NCBI GenBank assembly: GCA_017501175.1
Contig: JAFVXK010000015.1
Location: 1-29,538, forward strand
DNA from: Clostridia bacterium
Lineage (GTDB): Bacteria > Bacillota_A > Clostridia > Oscillospirales > CAG-272
DNA length: 29,538 bases
Direction of reading: 5' to 3'
Shown: positions 1-6,030 of the stretch, piece by piece
How the letters are laid out: each line of letters begins with the position of its first letter
Position numbering within the stretch: the stretch's first letter is position 1
Program-made: the position numbers and the translations under genes
The notes under the pieces: generated by a model
Seen by the model: the letters and a program-made list of their open reading frames with translations, nothing else
Database searches by the model: none
What the model was told of the DNA's origin: nothing

Positions 1-1
1 G

Positions 2-1414
2 ACAATGGCAGAAATAGCTATCAAAATATGTAACAAAATAGAGGCAGAGGAATTTCCGAAGCCGAGATTTTACGCCGATAACGATAAAGACGAGTCAACA
101 CTCGAATTTCTCATAGGTGACACCTCAAGAGCCCTCTCGGCTGAGGCGAAGGCAATCGTTGAAGCTAACGCAGACCCCGACACCAACGATATGCACTGGA
201 TATGGCTCTGCCGCGACGGACAGATTGCTCTTTATGCAAACTCGCTTGAGGCATACGAGAAGGCGCTCGCAGAGTTTGATACAAAATACTTTAAGGACGG
301 TGTTTATAAGGTGAAAAAGGGACTTGAAGAGATAGGCTACGTAGAAGGACCTCATGCGGCTTATATGGAGTATGACGTGCCAGACAATTTCTTCGACGGA
401 TACGAGGACCCCTTCGGAATGAAGGAAAAAGACTACAAGGAGATGACGGTAAAGCTCGTTGACGAGAGCACATATCGCATAAGCTACGTGGATAAGAATG
501 GCGGTACATTCTCAGCAGACCTTGTAAAGAAGGCGTGGGGAATGTGGATGATGGGCGCTATGAGATACACCACCAAGGGCGGCGTAGTGAATACCATTAC
601 TACCTCTTCCACCGATTACGAATTCGTCTTTACCTGCAAGGGTGAGAGCTATTTTGACTGGCGAAGCGGCAACCACGGCAACTACCCGGGCAGAGAGCTT
701 GAGAAATACTACTACGAGGACGACACCTCAAAGCAGAACGATATACTTCTCGATATGACGCTTTACGACGGTAAGTCGGGTGAGAAAATCGAGCTTAATA
801 CCATCGGCGCTGTCAAAAAGGTCAACGGTCTTAGAGTTGTCGTTCATCACAACATCTACGAGATGAACTACAAGCAGGAGCACGTTCTCTTTAACTCCGC
901 GAGAAGCTATCTTTACAACGGATACGACGTAATGTTTGACGCTCAGCTTTACGCGACGCAGGACGTTCATTTCTCCACGGCCAACTATTCGGCAATGCTC
1001 CCGATATACAAGGGCTTCGGCAACTGCGCGATGTTCTACTGTGTTGACGGCTCGACTGTATTTATGAAAACTCCGATGTACAACACCGTAAACGATTCGG
1101 TTTGGGGTGCAAACGCGACTAAAATCGACCTCTGGGGCGAGAATAACCCGAAGTACCATCTGACCGTAACTCTCAATAATCCCGAGGACCAGCTCAGAGA
1201 TTCTGTTGAGGGAAGCACGGAAAAAGGCTATACCGGCTTTAGAGAAATGCTGGGTGGTGAAACGAACAAACTCTATTGCTCCTTCCTTTCAACCGGCGGA
1301 ACACTTGAGTGGGGTGAGGAGCTTCACTTCAATACAACGTATTCCTTCTCTATACAGGACGATTTTGTAAATCCCGACCGCGAGCCTGATTATTGGGTAG
1401 GCGTTGCTAAATAA
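2..1414 (+). CDS. Large protein of unknown function, probably 5'-truncated by the window edge
   Basis: I do not recognise a function. The first in-window ATG is at 5, but no ribosome-binding site is visible and the frame is open to the window edge. Residues 1-95 read like the later half of a domain common at the N-terminus of large clostridial glycan-related proteins: a short helix, then FLIGDTSR, then a segment ending AYEKALAEF. In that family the pattern is xILIGNTNR followed by a strand and a helix. The start of that domain is missing, so the true start probably lies upstream. The rest (about 100-469) is rich in aromatic residues and strand-like segments, with no signal peptide or membrane segment visible, and looks like one or two beta-sandwich domains. 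A role in polysaccharide handling is inference. A hairpin follows at 1431-1455. Confidence 0.6.
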   Translation, partial: TMAEIAIKICNKIEAEEFPKPRFYADNDKDESTLEFLIGDTSRALSAEAKAIVEANADPDTNDMHWIWLCRDGQIALYANSLEAYEKALAEFDTKYFKDGVYKVKKGLEEIGYVEGPHAAYMEYDVPDNFFDGYEDPFGMKEKDYKEMTVKLVDESTYRISYVDKNGGTFSADLVKKAWGMWMMGAMRYTTKGGVVNTITTSSTDYEFVFTCKGESYFDWRSGNHGNYPGRELEKYYYEDDTSKQNDILLDMTLYDGKSGEKIELNTIGAVKKVNGLRVVVHHNIYEMNYKQEHVLFNSARSYLYNGYDVMFDAQLYATQDVHFSTANYSAMLPIYKGFGNCAMFYCVDGSTVFMKTPMYNTVNDSVWGANATKIDLWGENNPKYHLTVTLNNPEDQLRDSVEGSTEKGYTGFREMLGGETNKLYCSFLSTGGTLEWGEELHFNTTYSFSIQDDFVNPDREPDYWVGVAK

Positions 1415-1430
1415 AAAATCAAAACGAAAC

Positions 1431-1455
1431 GGAGCTGTCCGATTTGGACAGCTCC
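1431..1455. terminator. Hairpin terminator between convergent genes
   Basis: A perfect 10-bp stem, GGAGCTGTCC with GGACAGCTCC around the loop GATTT. On the minus strand it is followed by a T-rich run (complement of 1412-1430), so it fits best as the terminator of the DUF4416 gene. On the plus strand the tail is weak, but the hairpin may also end the upstream gene. Confidence 0.75.
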
Positions 1456-1492
1456 TGCTGTATATTAGGGTGGATTTCTTTGCTTTATACCA

Positions 1493-2035
1493 TTATACCT
1501 CGGTTTTAGCCTTGCGCTCTGCGAGGTACTTCTTTCTCACCATAGTGATGAATTTCTGCACTCTTTCTGACTGATAATCCCGATATGTCCAAGGTAACTT
1601 CTGCCAACCGCCGCGCGCCCAGAAGAGCGTCAGCTCGGTGTATATTCCTCGTTCGAGAGGAATACGGAAGCCCGCCTTTTTCGTGGTTGCGAGCATTAGC
1701 CTGCCGTGGTTTATAAAGCCGGGGTCGAGGTTTATTTTGCGCTTTCCGTCTATCGACAGCGAAGCCTCAATGGAGTTTGTCAGTTCTTTAATTTCAGCCT
1801 GCCTTGCGGGGTCAACGCACTCGCGGAAGCTGTATATACGTCTGAAGCCCTCTGCGCCGATTTCCTCGTCGTAATAGGTCGAAAATTCGCGCGAGAATGA
1901 AAACTCCTCGGATACGTCCTCGATTTCCCCAAATTCCTCAATAAGACGCGAAAGCGCCGCGTCGAGCACCGACGGCTCGTGATAAATTACTCCGACAATC
2001 AGCTTTTCCTTCTCAAAATCGTATATCGCACCCAT
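1493..2035 (-). CDS. DUF4416 family protein
   Basis: A 180-residue protein matching the DUF4416 pattern along its whole length: N-terminal KLIVGVIYHEPSVLDAAL, a central FSTYYDEEIG, then IKELTNSIE, INLDPGFINHGRLMLATTKK, RIPLERGIYTELTL and the C-terminal PWTYRDYQS block. The family is widespread in Clostridia and other anaerobes and has no established biochemical role. No membrane segment or signal peptide is visible, so it is probably cytosolic. The ATG is preceded by a strong GGGGGAG ribosome-binding site seven bases upstream. It stands alone, convergent with the upstream gene and divergent from cotJA, with its own promoter at 2071-2099. Confidence 0.9.
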   Translation of the reverse strand: MGAIYDFEKEKLIVGVIYHEPSVLDAALSRLIEEFGEIEDVSEEFSFSREFSTYYDEEIGAEGFRRIYSFRECVDPARQAEIKELTNSIEASLSIDGKRKINLDPGFINHGRLMLATTKKAGFRIPLERGIYTELTLFWARGGWQKLPWTYRDYQSERVQKFITMVRKKYLAERKAKTEV

Positions 2036-2070
2036 ATTTCGCTCCCCCGAAATTTCATAAATCCTTGCTT

Positions 2071-2099
2071 ATTATAGCATAACCGGCGGAGAAAAGCAA
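2071..2099 (-). promoter_or_regulatory. Extended -10 promoter for the DUF4416 gene
   Basis: On the minus strand there is TTGCTT (2099-2094), a 17-nt spacer ending in TGC, then TATAAT (2076-2071). The perfect -10 with the upstream TGn dinucleotide is typical of an extended -10 sigma-A promoter and makes up for the poor -35. The -10 lies about 35 nt before the start codon. Confidence 0.65.
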
Positions 2100-2174
2100 T
2101 AGCAACACTCCCCAAAATGCATAAACTGAAGGTGGCGGCAAAAGCCGCAAAACGAAAAACAAGGAAAAAGTAAT

Positions 2175-2393
2175 ATGGAAAGAAATGAAAACGGTTATCC
2201 GAGAAGTGCCGCGCCCTGTGACCCTCACAGCGACCCGCTCGATTCTCTTCCGCTTGGATACAGCTATACGCCGATGCAGCGCTGGAGAATGATGTACAGA
2301 CCCGCCGAGGCGCTCTCTCGCGGAACTCTCTTTGAGGAGCTTTATAAGCCGATGGAGGTATATGGACATGAGTCAAAAAGAGCTTCTCGATAA
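2175..2393 (+). CDS. cotJA: Spore coat-associated protein CotJA
   Basis: A 72-residue protein with the CotJA signature: a variable, charged N-terminus, then YTPMQRW, MYRPAEALSRGTLFEELY and KPM. The spacing matches the family pattern Y-P-x-Q-x-W ... AL-x-x-GTLFPELY. Proteins of this family are small inner-coat components of clostridial and bacillar spores, made in the mother cell. The ATG follows an AAGGAAAAAG ribosome-binding site. It begins the cotJABC cluster, and its 3' end overlaps the cotJB start by 26 nt, which suggests translational coupling. The upstream gap (2036-2174) holds no clear sigma-A promoter on this strand; transcription by a sporulation sigma factor would be expected from family knowledge. 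A small GCGGC-AAAA-GCCGC hairpin lies in the leader at 2135-2148. Confidence 0.88.
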   Translation: MERNENGYPRSAAPCDPHSDPLDSLPLGYSYTPMQRWRMMYRPAEALSRGTLFEELYKPMEVYGHESKRASR

Positions 2394-2643
2394 GATACGT
2401 GCGGCAGGCTTCGCAATGCATGAGGCTGCGCTGTTTCTCGACACGCACCCCGACTGTCCTGCGGCGCTCGACTACTTTATGCAGATGAAGGCAGAGCTCC
2501 GAGGGCTCACCGACGAGTACGAAAAGAGCTACGGCGGTCTTACTCATTCGGGAGTGTCGGGCGATACTTGGAATTGGGTAGAGCCCGAATGGCCCTGGCA
2601 CGCAGGTAACGGTGCTCTCGGAATGAGAAAGGATAGGAGATAA
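2368..2643 (+). CDS. cotJB: Spore coat protein CotJB
   Basis: A 91-residue protein with the CotJB pattern: LLDKIRAAGFAMHEAALFLDTHP, then a helical ALDYF segment, then a C-terminal aromatic WNWVEPEWPWHA block. The ATG at 2368 was chosen because GGAGG at 2354-2358 lies nine bases upstream; an ATG at 2362 is in frame but only three bases from that site. The gene overlaps the end of cotJA and is followed five bases later by cotJC. In the family CotJB is a structural partner in the spore coat alongside CotJA and CotJC. No enzymatic motif is visible. Confidence 0.9.
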   Translation: MSQKELLDKIRAAGFAMHEAALFLDTHPDCPAALDYFMQMKAELRGLTDEYEKSYGGLTHSGVSGDTWNWVEPEWPWHAGNGALGMRKDRR

Positions 2644-2648
2644 AAGGT

Positions 2649-3197
2649 ATGTGGATTTATGAGAAGAAATTACAGTACCCTGTAAAGATAGCAAACCCCA
2701 ATCCTCGCCTCGCAGGTATCATTGTAGATGCCCTTGGAGGACCTGATGGGGAGACGGGTGCGGCAATGCGCTATCTTAACCAGAGATATACTATGCCTAA
2801 CGGCAAAATTATAGGTCTTCTTACGGATATAGGAAGCGAAGAGCTCGGTCACGCCGAGATGGTGGCTGCAATACTCTATCAGCTGACGAGAAACCTTACG
2901 CCCGAGGAGATAAAGGCGGGCGGCTTTGACAAATATTTCGTTGGTCACGGCGACGGCATTTATCCCTGCGCGGCATCGGGTGAGCCCTTCACCGCGATGG
3001 CAATATCCTCGAAGGGAGATAACATCTCCGACCTTCAGGAAGACCTCGCCGCAGAGCAGAAGGCGCGCGTCACCTATGATAATATTCTGCGCCTGTCCGA
3101 CGACCCCGACGTTAACGACGCAATAAAGTTCCTTCGCCAGCGCGAAATCGTGCACTTCCAAAGATTTGGCGAAGCGCTGCGTATGCTGACCGATTAA
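2649..3197 (+). CDS. cotJC: CotJC, manganese-catalase family spore coat protein
   Basis: A 182-residue CotJC/manganese catalase homologue. The dimanganese ligands expected from the family can be placed: Glu35 (DGE), Glu65 and His68 (EELGH), Glu136 (AAEQK) and His169 (EIVHF). The site therefore looks intact, and a peroxide-disproportionating activity in the spore coat is plausible. The N-terminus MWIYEKKLQYPVKI is the typical CotJC start. Its length is shorter than secreted manganese catalases but normal for CotJC. It ends GEALRMLTD. Two further degenerate copies of this last stretch occur at 3941-3991 and 5905-5955, flanking accessory genes, so the 3' end of this gene looks like the boundary of an insertion-prone region. 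No terminator of its own directly follows it. Confidence 0.93.
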   Translation: MWIYEKKLQYPVKIANPNPRLAGIIVDALGGPDGETGAAMRYLNQRYTMPNGKIIGLLTDIGSEELGHAEMVAAILYQLTRNLTPEEIKAGGFDKYFVGHGDGIYPCAASGEPFTAMAISSKGDNISDLQEDLAAEQKARVTYDNILRLSDDPDVNDAIKFLRQREIVHFQRFGEALRMLTD

Positions 3198-3230
3198 GAA
3201 AATGATAAAGCTACTCTCGTTGCTGTTACG

Positions 3231-3331
3231 GTGGCGCCCTCTCAGTCAGCAGAGCTGACAGCTCTCCCGAGGTGAGAGCCGAAAAAAGCCTCTCCTTAAG
3301 GGAGAGGTGTCACCGAAGGTGACGGAGAGGG
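3231..3331. repeat. Multi-hairpin palindromic intergenic repeat
   Basis: Four short hairpins follow one another: GTCAGC/GCTGAC (3245-3259), GCTCTC/GAGAGC (3261-3279), CCTCTCC/GGAGAGG (3289-3307) and GTCACC/GGTGAC (3309-3323). An outer pair, CCCTCTC (3238-3244) with GAGAGGG (3325-3331), closes the set into a cloverleaf-like figure. The wording closely resembles a dispersed palindromic repeat that I recall in many gut Firmicutes genomes; this is recollection, not a search. It sits immediately after cotJC and before the first AT-rich cassette. No reading frame uses it. Confidence 0.75.
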
Positions 3332-3363
3332 TGTGGATTTCATCTGCCATAGGCAGATTTCAT

Positions 3364-3399
3364 GTAAAGGACGGTTTGATTAGTCAAATCGTCCTTTAC
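3364..3399 (+). terminator. Hairpin overlapping a promoter -35 (module 1)
   Basis: A 16-bp stem (3364-3379 with 3384-3399, one G-U pair, loop TTAG) is followed by CTTTTTT-like sequence, so it works as a rho-independent terminator for transcription arriving from cotJC. Its descending arm overlaps the -35 box of the next promoter. A smaller TCTGCC-ATA-GGCAGA hairpin precedes it at 3343-3357. Confidence 0.8.
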
Positions 3400-3423
3400 T
3401 TTTTTGTTTTGGTATGGTATAAT
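3395..3423 (+). promoter_or_regulatory. Extended -10 promoter of cassette gene 1
   Basis: TTTACT (3395-3400), a 17-nt spacer ending TGG, then TATAAT (3418-3423). The TGG-TATAAT string gives a perfect extended -10. The same layout recurs at 4057-4085 and 5440-5468. Confidence 0.8.
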
Positions 3424-3462
3424 GAGAATAGAGATAGCAACTTAAAAAGGGGGGAGCGTATT

Positions 3463-3936
3463 GTGAGTAAAAATAATTATACCTTTTTAACCAATCATTT
3501 TTCTTCTTGTGAAATTGTTTATAGGGAATATAATGATTCGGTTGAAATAGTAAATCCTTTTGGCAAAGATAATATTTTTGTTGATTTTGATGCGTTTGAT
3601 CCTACTCCTTTTACTATAATGTTCTCATTTCAACATAGGCATATAAACGATGAAAAGGGAGTTGTTGAATATATAAGCACTATTATGAATGAAAGTGTTT
3701 TTGCTATTGAGTTTTTCAAAGGTGGAGAAAGGCGTTTTGGTGGAGATATAACAGCACAAGAGCTGGAAGATTTATCCTACGAAAAGTTAGAACAAAAAAC
3801 AGGATATTACGGAAGCACCAAACTAATAGATTGTGCAGATATGTTTAAGGTAAGAGGTTGGAGCGGTAAAAACAGTTTTGATGCTATGTTTGTTGTTGGT
3901 GAAAGCGGAAAGGTTGATATAAAAAAACTTGATTAA
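3463..3936 (+). CDS. Small AT-rich protein of unknown function (cassette gene 1)
   Basis: A 157-residue protein that I cannot place in a named family. The GTG start at 3463 was chosen because a very strong GGGGGGAG site (3449-3456) lies six bases upstream and the promoter -10 is at 3418; the frame extends further upstream only through the hairpin region. The protein is acidic and mixed alpha/beta, with no signal peptide or membrane segment. Distinct stretches are SFQHRHINDEKG, FAIEFFKGGERRFGGD, YEKLEQKTGYYG and FKVRGWSGK. DNA is strikingly AT-rich compared with cotJC: 16 G/C of 60 at 3481-3540 against 39 of 60 at 2941-3000 by hand count. This suggests separate origin. Compact size and a solo promoter would fit an immunity-type or accessory protein, but that is only a guess. 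It is followed by a degenerate cotJC 3' tail. Confidence 0.8.
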   Translation: MSKNNYTFLTNHFSSCEIVYREYNDSVEIVNPFGKDNIFVDFDAFDPTPFTIMFSFQHRHINDEKGVVEYISTIMNESVFAIEFFKGGERRFGGDITAQELEDLSYEKLEQKTGYYGSTKLIDCADMFKVRGWSGKNSFDAMFVVGESGKVDIKKLD

Positions 3937-3940
3937 CACA

Positions 3941-3991
3941 ATGCTTCACGTTGACTGTATTGGCGAAGCGATGCGAATGCTGACTGATTAG
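3941..3991 (+). repeat. Degenerate duplicate of the cotJC 3' end (copy B)
   Basis: These 51 bases read in frame as a 16-residue fragment ending IGEAMRMLTD and a stop, matching the end of CotJC (FGEALRMLTD). Hand alignment from the His codon gives 34 of 45 identical bases with 3153-3197, and many of the differences are third-position changes. It matches copy C (5905-5955) at 47 of 51. There is no cotJC body upstream of it, so it is a tail remnant that follows cassette gene 1. Confidence 0.8.
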
Positions 3992-4003
3992 ACCACGCAA
4001 CTA

Positions 4004-4054
4004 AATCCGTCGCGAACGGATTAAATTAAGGACGGCTCGAAAATCGAGCCGTTC
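4004..4054 (+). terminator. Tandem hairpins overlapping module 2
   Basis: There are two hairpins. AATCCGT/ACGGATT (4004-4022, loop CGCGA) is followed by an 11-bp stem at 4030-4040/4044-4054 with loop AAA, then TATTTACTTTTTT. The second is a good rho-independent terminator and leads straight into the next promoter. Confidence 0.78.
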
Positions 4055-4056
4055 TA

Positions 4057-4085
4057 TTTACTTTTTTATTTTGGTGTGGTATAAT
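4057..4085 (+). promoter_or_regulatory. Extended -10 promoter of the lipoprotein gene (module 2)
   Basis: TTTACT (4057-4062), 17-nt spacer ending GTGTGG, TATAAT (4080-4085). The spacer resembles that of module 1 (a TTTTATTTTGG-like run and TGG before the -10). Confidence 0.8.
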
Positions 4086-4123
4086 TAATTTGTAAGAATA
4101 CTATCTTTAAGGAGGCGTTTGTG

Positions 4124-4813
4124 ATGAAAAAAATATCCGCGGTTTTAACCTGCTTTGCAATTATGCTTTCTTTTGTTTCTTGCAGTAACGGCATTGGGTT
4201 TAGAGAAACTCAAAATAAAACCATAGTTTCAAACGATGGAACAAAATATACGTTTGTTGGCAACGAGGGTAGCGTTTGTTGCTTTGGCGAGCAGGAGTTT
4301 GTTGGTCACGTGGCAGGAGAGAAAAAGTCATTTGTACTGCTTGACGACATTATTAAAACAGGAATGTATTCTGTAAACGGTGGTCAAGATGTTTTAGTTA
4401 GACTTTTTCCCGACAATGAAATCACAGCAATATACGTGAAATCAGATTTACTAAAGAAAGAAGTTGCTTTTGGTAATTGTACTCGCTTTATGTTCATAGA
4501 GCTTTCGGTTTGGGATAATGCCGAAGCAATGCTGTCAAGTGAGGGGATTACAGAGTGCGAACAATTCCTTTTGGACATCAAAAGCGGACAAAAGGCTGAA
4601 GAAGCAGGCTTGTATGATTTGGTAAGGCAACCTGACGGTATGTTTAAGAATTGTTATGTGTGTGGCTACGTATGCGGTATTGTGCAAGATAATCTAAAAA
4701 TAGTTATTCCTTTAAAAGTAACGTCGTTTGACGACAAGGCATATTCCATTGTAATTGATGATGTAGAATATGTCCTTGCTGAAGAGTGGGTAAACAGATT
4801 GATTGCCAATTAA
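4124..4813 (+). CDS. Putative lipoprotein of unknown function (cassette gene 2)
   Basis: A 229-residue protein with a clear type II signal peptide: MKKISAVLTCFAIMLSFVSC, where the final Cys (residue 20) sits in a lipobox-like context, followed by SNG. It should be exported and lipid-anchored on the outer face of the membrane. The ATG at 4124 lies eight bases from GGAGG (4111-4115); a GTG directly before it at 4121 is a possible alternative. The mature part is rich in beta-strand-like segments and has several Cys residues (CCFGEQEF, CYVCGYVCGIV). I recognise no domain. DNA is AT-rich like the other cassette genes. A DUF2812-like membrane protein gene follows after 39 bases with only a ribosome-binding site between, so the two are probably co-transcribed. 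Confidence 0.82.
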   Translation: MKKISAVLTCFAIMLSFVSCSNGIGFRETQNKTIVSNDGTKYTFVGNEGSVCCFGEQEFVGHVAGEKKSFVLLDDIIKTGMYSVNGGQDVLVRLFPDNEITAIYVKSDLLKKEVAFGNCTRFMFIELSVWDNAEAMLSSEGITECEQFLLDIKSGQKAEEAGLYDLVRQPDGMFKNCYVCGYVCGIVQDNLKIVIPLKVTSFDDKAYSIVIDDVEYVLAEEWVNRLIAN

Positions 4814-4852
4814 AATGAACGTCTAGCCTTATTTCACAGACAAGGTGATTAT

Positions 4853-5356
4853 ATGAAAAGAAGAAAAAATGTTTCAAATGATATTTTCAGTAAAGATTCA
4901 AATAAGAAATATAGCAGAAAAATTCGTTTTTACCCCTCGTTTATGTATAGCAAGCTTGACAAATGGCTCAAAAAAATGAGTCTTTCGGGCTGGCATTTAG
5001 TTGATAGCAATGTATTTTCTTTCTTGTTTGAACAAGGCAATGCAGAGGAAAAAACTTATTTTACATATAAGGTGGGCGGGGGACATAATGATGATGGCAA
5101 ATACAGTATTCCATTAAGATACCCATTTCTTGAGAAAACGTATGGCGTTTCAAAAAAACAATCAAAACTAAATAAAAACGAATCTAAAACATATCTGACA
5201 TTAGAAATAGATACAGATAAAATAGACACAGAAAACGATGTTGGATATAAAGAACTTATAAACAACAGGGATAAACTATATAAGAAGCTTGCAGTTAGAA
5301 ATTTATTTATTTTGCTTGAGTTAATATTGCTAGGTATTATTGTATTAATTTTGTAG
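4853..5356 (+). CDS. DUF2812-like membrane protein (cassette gene 3)
   Basis: A 167-residue protein. The N-terminal half holds a pattern close to DUF2812: IRFYPSFMYSKLDKWLKKMS, GWHLVDSN, then an aromatic FSFLFEQ and a tyrosine-rich YFTYKVG segment. The middle is Lys/Asn/Asp-rich and hydrophilic. The C-terminus is a single membrane segment (LFILLELILLGIIVLIL) that ends the protein, suggesting a tail-anchored or truncated product; many DUF2812 proteins have two or more membrane segments, so a shortened form is possible. The ATG follows an AAGGTGATT site. It shares a transcript with the upstream lipoprotein gene, since no promoter or terminator lies between them. DNA is very AT-rich. Function is unknown; in other Firmicutes DUF2812 genes often sit beside PadR regulators, but none is present here. 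Confidence 0.78.
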   Translation: MKRRKNVSNDIFSKDSNKKYSRKIRFYPSFMYSKLDKWLKKMSLSGWHLVDSNVFSFLFEQGNAEEKTYFTYKVGGGHNDDGKYSIPLRYPFLEKTYGVSKKQSKLNKNESKTYLTLEIDTDKIDTENDVGYKELINNRDKLYKKLAVRNLFILLELILLGIIVLIL

Positions 5357-5412
5357 AAATCCGACGATGTTGAATGAAATCTTCGCTATGCGAAGGTGAT
5401 AAGTTAGAAAAC

Positions 5413-5440
5413 AGGGCGGTTTGAGAAATCAAATCGCTCT
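5413..5440 (+). terminator. Hairpin overlapping module 3 promoter
   Basis: A 12-bp stem (5413-5424 with 5429-5440, two G-U pairs, loop GAAA) followed by TTACTTTTTG. As in modules 1 and 2, the hairpin terminates the incoming transcript and its last base abuts or forms part of the next -35 box. Confidence 0.75.
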
Positions 5441-5468
5441 TTACTTTTTGAAATGGGTGTGGTATAAT
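5440..5468 (+). promoter_or_regulatory. Extended -10 promoter of cassette gene 4 (module 3)
   Basis: TTTACT (5440-5445), 17-nt spacer ending GTGTGG, TATAAT (5463-5468). This is the third copy of the same design, with the eleven bases before and within the -10 (GTGTGGTATAA) identical to module 2. Confidence 0.8.
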
Positions 5469-5502
5469 TAAACTGAATAAATTCAAGTTACCGAGGTGGA
5501 CT

Positions 5503-5856
5503 ATGAAAAAAACAAAAAACCTTGATGAAAATAGTGTTCGTGTAATAAAAATTGGTAAGGAAGCACTATTTGAATTTATATATGAGAGCTTTATAGCTGA
5601 CCAAAAATTGTTTTTTGATGTTGATCCATTAGATGTCGTTGATTATTTCGATATCAACCTTGAGAGCGGAGAGTTTATTTTCTGCGTATCCAAAAGTGAA
5701 GATTCCAATGGAAAATTTTTACGTTTGCCAAAAGAGATCGATCTGAAGAATCTTATGAGAAATCTACCGGATACCACAGACTCAATGTTTGTTCCTGAGA
5801 AAACTAGATACAAAGAATTTACAAAGGAAGAATTGGTTGAATTGTCAAAGAAATAA
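5503..5856 (+). CDS. Small acidic protein of unknown function (cassette gene 4)
   Basis: A 117-residue protein that I do not recognise. It is acidic in the middle (FFDVDPLDVVDYFDINLESGEF) and lysine/glutamate-rich at the end (FTKEELVELSKK). It has no signal peptide or membrane segment, so it is probably cytosolic. The ATG follows GAGGTGG with a short spacer, and the module 3 promoter lies 35 bases upstream, so it is a single-gene transcription unit. AT content is high, like its neighbours. Copy C of the cotJC tail begins 48 bases after its stop. A small solo gene with its own promoter and terminator, in a block of unrelated small genes, fits an accessory cassette; an immunity-type role is one guess among several. 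Confidence 0.75.
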   Translation: MKKTKNLDENSVRVIKIGKEALFEFIYESFIADQKLFFDVDPLDVVDYFDINLESGEFIFCVSKSEDSNGKFLRLPKEIDLKNLMRNLPDTTDSMFVPEKTRYKEFTKEELVELSKK

Positions 5857-5904
5857 TATTTTTCAATTTGGTTTTCAATTTTGTGTCAAGACATGTTTGA
5901 AAAA

Positions 5905-5955
5905 ATGCTTTACGTTGACTGTATTGGCGAAGCGATGCGAATGCTGACAGATTGA
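5905..5955 (+). repeat. Degenerate duplicate of the cotJC 3' end (copy C)
   Basis: A near-identical partner of copy B (47 of 51 bases), reading in frame as a 16-residue fragment ending IGEAMRMLTD with a TGA stop. It directly precedes a strong terminator at 5980-6004, as an original cotJC 3' end would. Copies B and C bracket cassette genes 2 to 4 as direct repeats. Confidence 0.8.
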
Positions 5956-5979
5956 ATATAGCCGAAAAAGAAAAAGAGA

Positions 5980-6004
5980 AGCGCGTCTCGAAAAGAGACG
6001 CGCT
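5980..6004 (+). terminator. Strong rho-independent terminator
   Basis: AGCGCGTCTC (5980-5989), loop GAAAA, GAGACGCGCT (5995-6004), then TTTTGCGG. It lies just after copy C of the cotJC tail, and may be the ancestral cotJ operon terminator now separated from cotJC by the accessory block. The A-rich left flank lets it also serve the convergent minus-strand genes. Confidence 0.88.
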
Positions 6005-6030
6005 TTTTGCGGTTTTATAACAAGATGTTA

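Noticed and set aside
1999..2694. Open frame antisense to cotJA/cotJB
   Set aside because: It overlaps three well-supported genes and starts inside cotJC; no motif.
3307..3462. Upstream extension of cassette gene 1 to an earlier start
   Set aside because: The extension would be translated from the hairpin and promoter region; the GTG at 3463 has the strong ribosome site and lies after the promoter.
4004..4054. Riboswitch in the lipoprotein leader
   Set aside because: The two hairpins lie upstream of the promoter -10 and fit a terminator for the preceding unit, so they are not in the leader RNA.
3941..5955. Integron cassette array with attC sites
   Set aside because: The repeats are protein-coding cotJC tails, not attC-like palindromes with R and L boxes, and no integrase gene is in the window.
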